DNA from: Croceibacter atlanticus HTCC2559
Lineage (GTDB): Bacteria > Bacteroidota > Bacteroidia > Flavobacteriales > Flavobacteriaceae
Direction: 5' to 3'
DNA: 64,000 bases
Assembly: GCF_000196315.1 (NCBI RefSeq)
Contig: NC_014230.1
Location: 1,054,001-1,118,000 of the forward strand
The notes under the pieces were generated by a model, which was given only the letters and a program-made list of their open reading frames with translations, searched no databases and was not told where the DNA came from. The stretch's first letter is position 1. Every line of letters starts with the position of its first letter. The position numbers and the translations under genes were made by a program. Shown in pieces: positions 44,394-54,041 of the stretch.

Positions 44394-46514
44394 ATGAAAA
44401 GGAATTATAAAATATTAATAATAGGCTTGGTCTTTGCCATAGCCTCTTGCAGTTTCACAACTAAAAATTTTGAAAACGATAATAAAGATAAATTACTCAT
44501 AGATCTTATTTCTTATGTGCTTAGCAAAGCCCATTATGATGCAAAAGATATAGATGATAATTTTTCTAAAGCAGTGTTTAATGATTATATAAATGCGTTA
44601 GACCCTTTAAAACGTTATTTCTTAGCTTCAGATATTGAAGAGTTTAAGGCTTATGAAGACCAAATTGACGATCAGGTAAATAATTTAGAAGTATCCTTTT
44701 TTTCATTAACTCATGAAAGATTGGTAGAGCGTATGAAAGATGCTAAGGCATTTTATCCAGAACTTTTAGAGAAGCCATTCAATTTTAATGAAGATGAAAC
44801 CATTAATACAGATTATGATAACTTACCTTATGCAACCAGTAAGGAAGAACTAAAAGATAGATGGCGTAAGCAACTTAAATTTTCTACATTATCTACATAT
44901 TTAGAAAAGCAGGAAGATCAAGAAAGAAGCGAAGATGAAGTTGCTAAAACAGATGAAGAATTAGAAGTTGAAGCTAGAGAAGTTACACGAACATCTTACC
45001 AAGAATATTTCGATTTTAATGATGATTTAGAGCGTAAGGACTGGTTTTCAATCTACATAAATGCTATTGTTGAAGAGTTTGATCCTCACTCGTTTTACTT
45101 TGCTCCTAGTGATAAAGATAGGTTTGATATACAAATGTCTGGAAAGCTAGAAGGTATTGGAGCGCGTTTACAACGTAAAAGTGATAATATTAAAATTGTT
45201 GAAATTATATCTGGCGGTCCAGCTTGGAGAGGTGAAGAGATTGAGGTAGGTGACCAAATTCTTAAAGTAAAACAGGAAGATGAAAAAGAACCTGTAAGTA
45301 TTGTAGGAATGCGCTTAGATGATGCTGTTAGCTTAATTAAAGGTCCTAAAGGCACAAAAGTAGTATTAACCGTTAAAAAAGTTGATGGTACAATTGAAGA
45401 TATCGCAATTATTAGAGATGTTGTAGAGCTTGAAGAAACTTACGCAAAATCTGCAATTGTAGATAAAGATGAACAACGATTTGGGGTTATTAACCTTCCA
45501 AAGTTTTACTTTGATATGCAAAATTACAAAGAACGTAATGCTGCTAAAGATGTAAAAGAAGAAATTATTCGTCTTAAGAAAGAAGGTATGGAAGGTCTAG
45601 TTTTAGACTTACGTAACAATGGTGGTGGCTCATTACAAACTGTTGTAGATATTGCAGGTATGTTTATAGAAGAAGGACCTGTTGTACAAGTTAAAACAAA
45701 AGAAGCTGGCCAAGAAGTTCTAAAAGACAAAGACAAGAGCATTCTTTGGGATGGTCCTTTGGTAATTTTAGTAAATGAGTTGTCTGCATCTGCATCAGAG
45801 ATTTTAGCTGCTGCAATGCAAGATTACAAACGCGCTATTATTATTGGAAGTAAGCAAACATATGGTAAGGGTACAGTACAAAATGTAATGGATTTAAACC
45901 GTTGGTTACGCCAAAACGAATATGGAGATATGGGTGCTTTAAAAGTAACAACTCAAAAGTTTTATAGAGTTAATGGAGGATCAACACAATTAGAAGGAGT
46001 AAAGAGTGATGTTGTAGTTGTAGATCGTTATAGCTTTATAGATATAGGAGAAAAAGATTTAGAAAATCCGCTACCTTGGGATAAGATAGACTCTGCAGAT
46101 TATACACCTTGGGAAGGTTATATAGATTTTGAAGAAACAATTTCAAGCAGTAAAGATCGTATGGCTGCAAACGAGCAGTTAAAGCTAATTGAAGAAAATG
46201 CTAAATGGGTAAGTGCCCAACGTGAAGACAATGAGTTTTCTTTAAATTATTCAACATATAAAGCTGAGGTAGAAAAAGATGAAGCTGAAGCTAAAAAATA
46301 CGATGCTATTTCTAAATACAAATCAGATCTTACGTATAAGTCTTTACCTTACGAAGAAGAGTTATTTGTAAATGATACAATACTTAAGGAAAAGCGCTCA
46401 AGATGGCACGAAAACTTAAGCAAGGATGTTTATATGGAAGAAGCAATAAGCGTTCTTAAAGATTTAAAGCTTAATAACATTAAGCGCAGTAAAGTAGCAA
46501 ACATTAAGAACTAA
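44394..46514 (+). CDS. prc: Carboxy-terminal processing (tail-specific) protease, S41A
   Basis: A 706-residue lipoprotein (MKRNYKILIIGLVFAIASC, Cys19). N-terminal helical domain (about 30-230), PDZ domain (about 240-330, GKLEGIGARLQ), S41 protease domain with catalytic Ser in SASASEILAAAMQ and Lys in GSKQTYGKGTVQ, and a C-terminal charged DUF3340-like domain. This is the Prc/Tsp layout. It cleaves protein C-termini in the periplasm. ATG 44394 is chosen over 44376 because it starts the signal peptide. The ABC permease begins 8 nt after its stop. Confidence 0.93.
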   Translation: MKRNYKILIIGLVFAIASCSFTTKNFENDNKDKLLIDLISYVLSKAHYDAKDIDDNFSKAVFNDYINALDPLKRYFLASDIEEFKAYEDQIDDQVNNLEVSFFSLTHERLVERMKDAKAFYPELLEKPFNFNEDETINTDYDNLPYATSKEELKDRWRKQLKFSTLSTYLEKQEDQERSEDEVAKTDEELEVEAREVTRTSYQEYFDFNDDLERKDWFSIYINAIVEEFDPHSFYFAPSDKDRFDIQMSGKLEGIGARLQRKSDNIKIVEIISGGPAWRGEEIEVGDQILKVKQEDEKEPVSIVGMRLDDAVSLIKGPKGTKVVLTVKKVDGTIEDIAIIRDVVELEETYAKSAIVDKDEQRFGVINLPKFYFDMQNYKERNAAKDVKEEIIRLKKEGMEGLVLDLRNNGGGSLQTVVDIAGMFIEEGPVVQVKTKEAGQEVLKDKDKSILWDGPLVILVNELSASASEILAAAMQDYKRAIIIGSKQTYGKGTVQNVMDLNRWLRQNEYGDMGALKVTTQKFYRVNGGSTQLEGVKSDVVVVDRYSFIDIGEKDLENPLPWDKIDSADYTPWEGYIDFEETISSSKDRMAANEQLKLIEENAKWVSAQREDNEFSLNYSTYKAEVEKDEAEAKKYDAISKYKSDLTYKSLPYEEELFVNDTILKEKRSRWHENLSKDVYMEEAISVLKDLKLNNIKRSKVANIKN

Positions 46515-46522
46515 TAAATAGA

Positions 46523-47629
46523 ATGGCAAACGCCAATTCATTATCTCAACTCGCGCTCCAAAAATTTAAAAAAAACTTTTGGGGCGTTTTGAGTTTCTGG
46601 TTTGTTGTCTTGGGAGTATTACTTGCAATATTTGCTTATGCATTAGCACCAGATAATTCTCAAAATGCTAATCAACAACATATTTCAATTCACTCTAAGA
46701 AGCCAGGATTTAAGGCTACTATTCTTACCATACCATCAAAATTAGAGCAAGAACAATCTTTTTTGGATAAACTCTTATTTGGTAAGGAAGACAATTCTAC
46801 AGAGTTACCTATTGTAGATTATAAGTTTGAGGGAGAATCAATAATTGTAACACCTTATACAGATGAAAGCATTAAAGGTTTGCCTAAAACCTATTCTTTT
46901 GCATCTTTTCCCAAAGGCTTAACTAAAACCGAAATCGAATCTCAATTTATAAATGAACAAACATTTTTATTAGGAACAGATAAGTATGGTAGAGATTTAC
47001 TAAGCAGAATGCTAGTAGGTATTCGTATTTCACTATCTATTGGTTTTGTAGCAGTATTTATCTCGTTGTTAATAGGAATAAGTTTGGGAGCACTTGCAGG
47101 GTTTTACGGTGGTAAGATAGATGCAGCTATCATGTGGCTTATAAATGTAACGTGGTCTATACCTACTTTACTATTAGTAATAGCCATTACATTGGCTTTA
47201 GGTAAGGGATTTTGGCAAGTGTTTATTGCAGTAGGTTTAACTATGTGGGTAGAGGTTGCAAGAGTTGTTCGTGGCCAAGTAATGAGCGTAAAAAATATGC
47301 AATATGTAACTGCAGCACGTGCTTTAGGTTTTACAAATGGTAGAATAATTGTAAAACACATCTTACCAAATATTTTAGCACCAGTAATTGTAATCTCTGC
47401 AGCTAATTTTGCTGCTGCAATATTAATTGAAAGTGGTCTTAGTTTTTTAGGTATAGGAGCACAACCTCCAATGCCAAGTTGGGGAGCAATGATAAAAGAC
47501 CATTACAGTTATATAATTTTAGGTAAAGCTTACCTGGCAATTATACCTGGCTTGGGTATAATGAGCTTAGTAATGGCATTTATGCTAATAGGTAACGCTC
47601 TTAGAGATGCGTTAGACGTTAAGAGTTAA
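46523..47629 (+). CDS. OppC/DppC-like ABC transporter permease
   Basis: A 368-residue permease with an N-terminal helix (about 20-42), an extracytoplasmic insertion of about 100 residues, then the five-helix BPD_transp_1 domain. The EAA loop contacting the ATPase is visible (EVARVVRGQVMSVKNMQYVTAARALG...). FLLGTDKYGRDLLSRMLVGIRISL is the OppC hallmark. Partner OppB, ATPase and binding protein are not in the window. It is 8 nt behind the prc protease gene. Its end overlaps the end of convergent lysE-type gene by 11 nt. Confidence 0.88.
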   Translation: MANANSLSQLALQKFKKNFWGVLSFWFVVLGVLLAIFAYALAPDNSQNANQQHISIHSKKPGFKATILTIPSKLEQEQSFLDKLLFGKEDNSTELPIVDYKFEGESIIVTPYTDESIKGLPKTYSFASFPKGLTKTEIESQFINEQTFLLGTDKYGRDLLSRMLVGIRISLSIGFVAVFISLLIGISLGALAGFYGGKIDAAIMWLINVTWSIPTLLLVIAITLALGKGFWQVFIAVGLTMWVEVARVVRGQVMSVKNMQYVTAARALGFTNGRIIVKHILPNILAPVIVISAANFAAAILIESGLSFLGIGAQPPMPSWGAMIKDHYSYIILGKAYLAIIPGLGIMSLVMAFMLIGNALRDALDVKS

Positions 47630-48251
47630 CTAAAAATTTTATGCCTTGAAAAATTGCTAAACCTAGCAATACGACACCTAAGAATCGAGATACTTTTTTT
47701 TGTACAGTTTTGGTGTCACCTTTAACTGTATTACTCCATTTAGAATAACCATAAAGGGTTAAGACTTTACCCAAATAAACGCCAATAAAAAACACTAACA
47801 AATCTAATGGAGATGAGTTAGAGGTAATCATTATAAGATGTTTATTTATAATACTGAATGCTACCAACCAATAAATCATCACTGGCGGATTTAACAACGA
47901 TAGTACAAAACCTTTAAGGTACTTAGAGGTTCCCATGTCATACCAGTGGCTGCGGTCATCATTTTTTGAAGGCTTTTTAACCAGGAAATATATACCAGCT
48001 ATAAAAAACAAAAGAATGATAGTAAGATGAAGCCACATATTACGCTCAAAGAATGAAGCTATCATCATATTAAAATTAAGTGCTAGCAACGCTAATAAAA
48101 TTTCTCCAAAACCAGCACCAAGAGCAATTTTAAATGCTGTTTTTTCACCAGACTTAAGAGTGGTCTGTATTACAGAGATATTTACCGCACCTAAGGGAAT
48201 TGCAGAAAGTATGGTGGCAAGAACACCTACAAACAGGTAAAGTATTATCAT
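47619..48251 (-). CDS. LysE-family exporter
   Basis: A 210-residue protein with about six membrane helices. The N-terminal VGVLATILSAIPLGAVNISVI (with the PGP/LGA-like bend), GAGFGEILLALLAL and the SLLNPPVMIYWLVAF stretch match LysE/RhtB translocators, which export amino acids or small solutes. Substrate not readable. Convergent and overlapping the OppC-like gene by 11 nt. Confidence 0.83.
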   Translation of the reverse strand: MIILYLFVGVLATILSAIPLGAVNISVIQTTLKSGEKTAFKIALGAGFGEILLALLALNFNMMIASFFERNMWLHLTIILLFFIAGIYFLVKKPSKNDDRSHWYDMGTSKYLKGFVLSLLNPPVMIYWLVAFSIINKHLIMITSNSSPLDLLVFFIGVYLGKVLTLYGYSKWSNTVKGDTKTVQKKVSRFLGVVLLGLAIFQGIKFLVNS

Positions 48252-48276
48252 AACAGTTTCGTTGAAAAACGAATGG

Positions 48277-48284
48277 CAAACTTA
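48277..48284 (-). promoter_or_regulatory. -7 box candidate for the LysE-family gene
   Basis: Minus-strand TAAGTTTG, 26 nt upstream of ATG 48251 and immediately after the terminator of the AsmA-like gene. No clear -33 element. Confidence 0.35.
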
Positions 48285-48288
48285 CATG

Positions 48289-48327
48289 AAAAAAGCCAAT
48301 AACATTTTTAAAAAATGTTATTGGCTT
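48289..48327 (-). terminator. Terminator of the AsmA-like gene
   Basis: Arms AAGCCAATAACATTTTT (48293-48309) and AAAAATGTTATTGGCTT (48311-48327); a T-run follows on the minus strand. Confidence 0.85.
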
Positions 48328-48353
48328 AGTATTAAGTGCGTTATTTATACTCT

Positions 48354-51008
48354 TTAGTTTACAGAATCTTTGGCTTTTGTTTTCTTCTTACCAAAGAGAC
48401 CACCTAAAATATCTTTTGCTGCATCTTTTATCGCATCCTCATTAGTTTTAGGTGTACCTGCTTTAACACTATCTTGTTGTACTGTGGTACTATCCTTAGG
48501 CTTATTACCACCTAAAATATTTCCTAAAAGGTCTTTTCCTTTATCCTTAAGATCATCTTTCTGCTTATCTATTATACGTTGTGTTAAACTGTTTACTGCA
48601 GCTTGTGTATTTAAGTTTACTTTAGGGCTATTAAATGTTCCTGTAAGTCCTATAGGTAAAGCAACTGTCATTGTTTCTCGTTCCTGTGCACTAAGCTTAG
48701 AAAGCAAGCCACTAACCTCACTACCCATATACTTAGCAGGGACATCTAAAGTAACATTATAATTCATATTTTGATCTAAACCGTGTGTGCCTCCAGCAGT
48801 TACTTTAATTCCTTTTATATTAAAATCGAATGGTTTTACTTGTATGTTTCCATTATCAAAAGTAAGGTAGGTTTCTAAGTTGTTTAGATTAAGATTGTCA
48901 AGATTTAAAAAGGCTACATTTTCAGACAACCGTGCTAACAATGGAGATTGTTCTGCATTTACTTTAGCGGTTAATACTTTTGCAAATGCATTTCCGGCAA
49001 TGGTTTGTAATTGCGGCGTTAGGTCACCATTAAGATTACCATTTAATTTAATGTTTGTGTTTAAGGCGCCTTGTAAAGCTTTTGCAATTGGAGCTAAACC
49101 TTGAAGTAAATCTAAACCTTTAAATGATTGGTCTATGTCTATGGAGTTTAAATCCAAATCCATTGTAAATGTTGGTGTGTTTCCTTTTGTATTTACATTT
49201 CCATTTAAGGCAATGTTTCCTCCAAAAAGACTAGATTTTACATTGGTTAAAGATGCTTTTTCATCTTCAATAGCAATAGTTCCTGTAGCATTAGATAACT
49301 CAATGTCATCATAAATTACTTTCTTAACATTAAAATTCATTGTTGCAGCTAAGAAATCTGGAATTTTAATTGCTTCATTGTTATTAGGAGTAGTAACTGT
49401 ATTTTCTGAAGTTGTCTTGGTAGCGGCAGTATTGTCTTCAGCTACCATAAAATCACTAACCTTAAACGTATTTGAGTTTACATTAAAATTACCTTTTAGA
49501 TCTTGCTTAGACATTAAAAAAGGAATAAGGTTTTGAATACTTCCTGTTGCCGAAATATCTGTTTGGCCACTTGTTGCAGCAAAGCTGTTTAAAGAAATAT
49601 TTCCAGGTTTAAAGCTTACATCGGCATTAGCAACTTTCAATTCGTTAGGAATGTCTGGAGATTTATAGCTGAAGTTTTTTAAGCTTGCTGTACCATTACT
49701 TTTAATGTTCTGATATTGCTCACGCTCTACAGAATTCATATCAAAGATTGTGGTTAAGTCTGTAGTAAACCTTCCATTTAAATCTTGTTCAAGATTAAGA
49801 GGATAAACTTTCTCAATATTTGCTAAATCTAGAGAACCTTTAAGCGATAGGTTAACCAACATATTCTCAGTTAAATTTCTAAAGCTTCCTTTTGCGGCAA
49901 ACACATCTTGATCTATCTTAAATGTTAGGTTACCTATGTTTATATAAGTGTCTTCAACAATACCAGTTTCATTTTTAATATCTGCATTTATTGTAATGTT
50001 GTTTACACGTTTAGGTAGCTCTGCATATTTAAATGAGGCATTGCTTGAGCGTATCTTTATGTCTAATGTAGGAATGTGTGTATCGTCTACAATACCTTTA
50101 ATTTTTCCATCTACTATAAAATCTCCAGTTGTATCTACACCATCTAAGTTTTTAGAATAGGTTTTGGGTATAATAGCTAAGAAGTTTTTAAAGTCTGAAG
50201 ATGGTGTTTTAAAGGTAATGTCAATATCATTGTTATCTTCATTTACCTGTACAAACCCATTAAATGTTAATGGGAGTTCATTAATTTTTGCTTCATTTTC
50301 TAAAAACGTATACTTCTGTTTGTCTAGGTCTAGCTCAAAATTAGCATCTAATGTAATGGTATGGTCTTCTAGATAGTTTACGCCATCTAAATCTAAAGAG
50401 ACCAAAGCATTAGTCTGTGTTTCTAAAGTAGATTTAGACACAGATAAATCTCCGTTACCTACGTGATTTACATCTTTTAGCTTGAAAAATGTTTTGGTAG
50501 ATTCATCTAAATAATTAATTCGAGAATCTTTTATCTCATAATGAGATAAATCAAAAGTAAAACCTGAACTTGTTGTATCTGTAGGCGTTTCAATAGTTTG
50601 GGGTTGCTCTTTTGCTATATCATAGTTGGCATTACCTAAAGAATCTACTTTAATATTAATGTATGCTTTCTCCAGATTAAGCTCATCTACTTTAATTTGT
50701 TCATTCTCCTTTTTTAAAAGTTGCTTTATACCCATTTGTAACTCTAAGCGCTCACCACTTGCTAAGGTGTCGCCTTTAAAAGGATCGTTATTTACTACGC
50801 TAAAGTCTTTAATAACAACGGTAGCATCTGGAAAAGAGCTAAACAAAGTTAAATCTAGGTCGCGCCACTCCACTTGAGCATTTACGTTATTATTTATAGT
50901 CTTCTTGATAAGTTTTTCTATAGTGCCTTTAAAAAGAAAAGGTGCTGCAATTAATCCTATGACTAGGATTAGAACAAAAATCCCGAATATTTTAAGTATT
51001 TTTTTCAT
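48354..51008 (-). CDS. AsmA-family outer-membrane biogenesis protein
   Basis: An 884-residue protein with an N-terminal membrane helix (about 4-25) and a long periplasmic beta-rich repeat region typical of AsmA/TamB-like lipid-transfer proteins, ending in a Lys/Asp-rich tail (GKKKTKAKD). The start ILKIFGIFVLILVIGLIAAPFLFKG and the DLDLTLFSSFPDATVVIKDFSV block are the AsmA N-terminal signature. It probably helps phospholipid or envelope homeostasis between the membranes. It lies 35 nt downstream of the queuosine-precursor transporter gene on the same strand and ends in a terminator. Confidence 0.88.
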   Translation of the reverse strand: MKKILKIFGIFVLILVIGLIAAPFLFKGTIEKLIKKTINNNVNAQVEWRDLDLTLFSSFPDATVVIKDFSVVNNDPFKGDTLASGERLELQMGIKQLLKKENEQIKVDELNLEKAYINIKVDSLGNANYDIAKEQPQTIETPTDTTSSGFTFDLSHYEIKDSRINYLDESTKTFFKLKDVNHVGNGDLSVSKSTLETQTNALVSLDLDGVNYLEDHTITLDANFELDLDKQKYTFLENEAKINELPLTFNGFVQVNEDNNDIDITFKTPSSDFKNFLAIIPKTYSKNLDGVDTTGDFIVDGKIKGIVDDTHIPTLDIKIRSSNASFKYAELPKRVNNITINADIKNETGIVEDTYINIGNLTFKIDQDVFAAKGSFRNLTENMLVNLSLKGSLDLANIEKVYPLNLEQDLNGRFTTDLTTIFDMNSVEREQYQNIKSNGTASLKNFSYKSPDIPNELKVANADVSFKPGNISLNSFAATSGQTDISATGSIQNLIPFLMSKQDLKGNFNVNSNTFKVSDFMVAEDNTAATKTTSENTVTTPNNNEAIKIPDFLAATMNFNVKKVIYDDIELSNATGTIAIEDEKASLTNVKSSLFGGNIALNGNVNTKGNTPTFTMDLDLNSIDIDQSFKGLDLLQGLAPIAKALQGALNTNIKLNGNLNGDLTPQLQTIAGNAFAKVLTAKVNAEQSPLLARLSENVAFLNLDNLNLNNLETYLTFDNGNIQVKPFDFNIKGIKVTAGGTHGLDQNMNYNVTLDVPAKYMGSEVSGLLSKLSAQERETMTVALPIGLTGTFNSPKVNLNTQAAVNSLTQRIIDKQKDDLKDKGKDLLGNILGGNKPKDSTTVQQDSVKAGTPKTNEDAIKDAAKDILGGLFGKKKTKAKDSVN

Positions 51009-51043
51009 ATAAATGGTCTAATATTTTAGACTGCTTTTTTTAA

Positions 51044-51739
51044 TTAAATTTCTAACTCTTTTGTAGGTGTTAAGTTAAAGTACTTACGCATTGCAAAGAC
51101 GGCTGCATAAAGCAAAGGTGTATCTAAAGCAGCAATTAATACTTTAAATAAAAATCCGCTAATTAGTAATTCTGTGAAAATATCCCAAGGCAAAATCTCG
51201 AAAGAACATAACAAGAATAGCACACTAAACGTATCTACAAATTGAGATAAGAACGTTGAAAAGTTATTTCGCAACCAAAGGTGTTTTCCTTTAGTAAGGC
51301 GCTTCCAAAAATGGAAGATCTGTATATCAATATATTGCGCCAATAAGTATGCCATCATCGAGGCAAAAACAGCTATTGCAGAGTTTCCGAATACTTTTAA
51401 GAATAATTTATCATTTATAGGCGAATCTGTCAGTGCTGGTACACTGGCTGCCACCCAAATAATGAGTAATGAAAATACAGAAGCAAATATGCCAGTGGTC
51501 ACTACTTGGTTAGCCCGCTTTTTTCCATAAATTTCTGATACAATATCTGTTATAAGAAATGTAATAGGATAGGGTAATATACCTACTGAAATCTTAAAGG
51601 TATAAATGCCAAAAAAGTCCCAAGAGAAAAACTTCTGAAATATTAGATTAGAAACCACCAAAGAAGTGATAAATAATGCTGCCAATATAAAATATATTCT
51701 CTGAGCTAATAAGCGTTGTGATAAAGATAATTCTGTCAT
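51044..51739 (-). CDS. Queuosine-precursor transporter (YhhQ/VUT family)
   Basis: A 231-residue protein with about six helices. YFILAALFITSLVVSNLIFQKFF, PYPITFLITDIVSEIYGKKRAN and the FLSQFVDTFSVLFLLC segment are signatures of the VUT_1/YhhQ family, which imports queuine precursors (preQ0/preQ1) for tRNA modification. The preferred start is ATG 51739 (a TTG at 51760 is in frame). A -7 box lies 6 nt before it. Likely co-transcribed with the AsmA-like gene. Confidence 0.88.
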   Translation of the reverse strand: MTELSLSQRLLAQRIYFILAALFITSLVVSNLIFQKFFSWDFFGIYTFKISVGILPYPITFLITDIVSEIYGKKRANQVVTTGIFASVFSLLIIWVAASVPALTDSPINDKLFLKVFGNSAIAVFASMMAYLLAQYIDIQIFHFWKRLTKGKHLWLRNNFSTFLSQFVDTFSVLFLLCSFEILPWDIFTELLISGFLFKVLIAALDTPLLYAAVFAMRKYFNLTPTKELEI

Positions 51740-51744
51740 TACCA

Positions 51745-51752
51745 CAAAGGTA
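51745..51752 (-). promoter_or_regulatory. -7 box of the YhhQ-type gene, almost on the start codon
   Basis: Minus-strand TACCTTTG, identical to the uvrC and threonine dehydrogenase boxes. Its last base is 6 nt from ATG 51739, so the leader would be only a few nucleotides. Confidence 0.42.
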
Positions 51753-51879
51753 AATTTCAAAACCTCAAGGTTATATTAAAATTGTGTGAATAATGGAGGG
51801 CAACTGTTATAAAAAATCTGGTAATTTTAGGTTTGTTCTCTAAACTTGCATTGGTTGTAATTGGTATCTTCGCAATTTC

Positions 51880-53031
51880 ATGGCATTACCAGAACAACAT
51901 CTTGTATACTTGTCTTTGGGCAGTAATTTGGGCAATAGATTTGAGCACATGCAATACGCATTAGATGCTCTTTTTGAAACTGTTGGTCACGTTTTAAAAG
52001 TCTCGTCGGTATATGAAACACCAGCTTTTGGTTTTAAAGGAGATGCCTTTTTAAATATTGCGGTGTCTTTGCAAACTATATTGTCTCCTAAAGATTTAAT
52101 GGCTGAAATACTCTCTATTGAAACACATTTAGGGCGCATAAGAACCAAAACTAAAGGTTTTGCATCTAGACCAATAGATATTGATATCCTCTTTTACGAA
52201 GATTTGGTAATAGAAACAGAATTGCTCACAGTGCCACATCCTCATATGGCCAATCGTAAATTTGTGTTACAGCCATTACTAGATATAGGTGCAGAAAAAG
52301 TACATCCTAAACTTAATAAAACAGTTACTACACTGTTTCAAGAATGTAATGACGACTCTGTTTTAGACAAGCAACCAAAATGGTTGAAAAACCCTAGTTT
52401 ACAATTTAACTTCAAGGCATTTAATTATCTTGCTATCGAAGGTAATATTGGTGCTGGAAAGACAAGTTTAGCAACAAAAATTTCAGAAGACTTTAATGCT
52501 AAACTTATTTTAGAACGCTTTAAGGACAACCCTTTTCTACCAAAGTTTTATGAAGATAAAACACGTTATGCATTTCCTTTAGAGATGAGTTTTTTGGCAG
52601 ATAGATATCAGCAATTAGCAGATGATATTGCTCAATATGATTTGTTTACAGATTTTATAGTTAGCGATTATGATGTTTTTAAATCTTTAATTTTTGCTCA
52701 AGTAACTTTACAGGAAGATGAGTATAAATTATACAGTAAGCTGTTTTATATGATGTATAAGGAATTGGCAAAGCCAGATGCTTACATATACCTTTACCAA
52801 AATACAGATCGTTTATTAGCAAATATAAAGGAACGTGGTCGTGAGTATGAACAAAGTATAGACGCTAATTATCTATTAAACATAAATAAGAGTTACTTAA
52901 ACTTTATTAAAAGCCAACCTCAAATGAATGTTAAGGTAATTGACATATCAGAGCTTGACTTTGTAAATAACAGAGCAGATTATTTAAGAGTTTTACGTGA
53001 GATTTTGAGTACTACTCAAAGTGCGGTTTAA
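51880..53031 (+). CDS. folK: Fusion: HPPK (FolK) and deoxynucleoside kinase
   Basis: A 383-residue two-domain protein. Residues about 1-160 are 6-hydroxymethyl-7,8-dihydropterin pyrophosphokinase: YLSLGSNLGNR at the start and SRPIDIDILFYED (96-108). Residues about 180-383 are a deoxynucleoside kinase: P-loop EGNIGAGKTS (187-196), DRYQQLADD and the lid-type arginines in ERGREYEQ. The first half makes a folate precursor; the second phosphorylates deoxynucleosides such as dA or dG for nucleotide salvage. The two join in one frame without a stop or frameshift. The fusion is known in Bacteroidota; here it is intact with both active sites visible. Convergent with the YdjM-like gene, 5 nt apart. Confidence 0.92.
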   Translation: MALPEQHLVYLSLGSNLGNRFEHMQYALDALFETVGHVLKVSSVYETPAFGFKGDAFLNIAVSLQTILSPKDLMAEILSIETHLGRIRTKTKGFASRPIDIDILFYEDLVIETELLTVPHPHMANRKFVLQPLLDIGAEKVHPKLNKTVTTLFQECNDDSVLDKQPKWLKNPSLQFNFKAFNYLAIEGNIGAGKTSLATKISEDFNAKLILERFKDNPFLPKFYEDKTRYAFPLEMSFLADRYQQLADDIAQYDLFTDFIVSDYDVFKSLIFAQVTLQEDEYKLYSKLFYMMYKELAKPDAYIYLYQNTDRLLANIKERGREYEQSIDANYLLNINKSYLNFIKSQPQMNVKVIDISELDFVNNRADYLRVLREILSTTQSAV

Positions 53032-53036
53032 TTATA

Positions 53037-54041
53037 TTAATTTCCCCAAATTCGATTCCAAAGATTGCCTAAAACAGTCTTCATTTCTTCAGAGTTTCGT
53101 TGTGGCTCTTCAATGGTTAATCCATTTTTAGTTTCTACGAGTTTGTAAGAAAACGCAAAATTAAGAGTGTCTGCATAAATATCATAAGCACCAAAACGCA
53201 AATCGTTAAAGTAGAGTTGTTCTCCTTTTTTAGAAACAGCATACCAACCTTCAGAAATAGTTATTAAACGACTCAGTGCTTTTTTGTCTTCAACTTTATC
53301 TAATAGTTGATGCTGTTTAGGGACTTTAATAAAAGAAATAGACTGAGTGTCAAAGATTGAATAATCTGCTAATAGATAATGGTTGCTGGCATCTATATTA
53401 GCAGACCATAACAAACTATTAAACGGTGCTGGCCTAGTGTCTATCTTAGTGTAGTTAATATTTTGATTGTCAAGTGCAGTGGTGAACTTAAAGTAAGTAA
53501 CACCTTTTAAAAGTAATGTAATTACTAGATAGCTAGAGCTTAATATTAAACCGAGTGTGTTAACACGCTTTCGTTTTTCTGAGGTTCTTGGCAGTCGCAT
53601 TGCTAAAATTACACAGACTAAAAAGGGTAAAGTGTATAAAGGGTCTATCACAAATATATTCTGATAAGCTAACCTTAAATCGAAAGGCCAAAATAATTGT
53701 GTTCCCCAAGTTGTATGTGCATCTAAAAGTGGGTGTGTAACTAATCCCCAAAAAAATAACCAAGACCATTGTTGCCAAGTTGCCTCTTTGGTTTTGTAAT
53801 AGAGTTTTGAAATTAACCAACCCAATAAAGGAGCCATACCAATACTAAATAATATGGAGTGACTTATACCACGATGTATTTCAATTGCAGTAATAGGATC
53901 TAAAAAGTTACCTGCTAATGTATCTAAATCTGGAATTGTACCTGCAATAGCACCCCAAAGCATAGCTTTGTTTCCTACTTTCTTACCAAGAACAGCTTCG
54001 CCTACAGCGGCACCTAAAACAATTTGGGTTAAACTATCCAT
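53037..54041 (-). CDS. YdjM-type membrane-bound metal-dependent hydrolase
   Basis: A 334-residue protein of the YdjM/LexA-regulated inner-membrane hydrolase family: it starts MDSLTQIVLGAAVGEAV and has conserved histidines in HRGISHSILF and THPLLDAHTTWGT, followed by several membrane helices and a C-terminal soluble part. Catalysis is predicted for the family but not proven. It immediately follows the MutS-like gene (no gap), so it is the last gene of a five-gene minus-strand operon. In E. coli ydjM is an SOS gene, which fits a DNA-damage theme, but no LexA box was found here. Confidence 0.82.
   Translation of the reverse strand: MDSLTQIVLGAAVGEAVLGKKVGNKAMLWGAIAGTIPDLDTLAGNFLDPITAIEIHRGISHSILFSIGMAPLLGWLISKLYYKTKEATWQQWSWLFFWGLVTHPLLDAHTTWGTQLFWPFDLRLAYQNIFVIDPLYTLPFLVCVILAMRLPRTSEKRKRVNTLGLILSSSYLVITLLLKGVTYFKFTTALDNQNINYTKIDTRPAPFNSLLWSANIDASNHYLLADYSIFDTQSISFIKVPKQHQLLDKVEDKKALSRLITISEGWYAVSKKGEQLYFNDLRFGAYDIYADTLNFAFSYKLVETKNGLTIEEPQRNSEEMKTVLGNLWNRIWGN

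Noticed and set aside
48370-48762. 130-residue frame antisense to the AsmA-like gene
   Set aside because: Shadow of a well-supported 884-residue gene; composition is atypical and no start context is seen.
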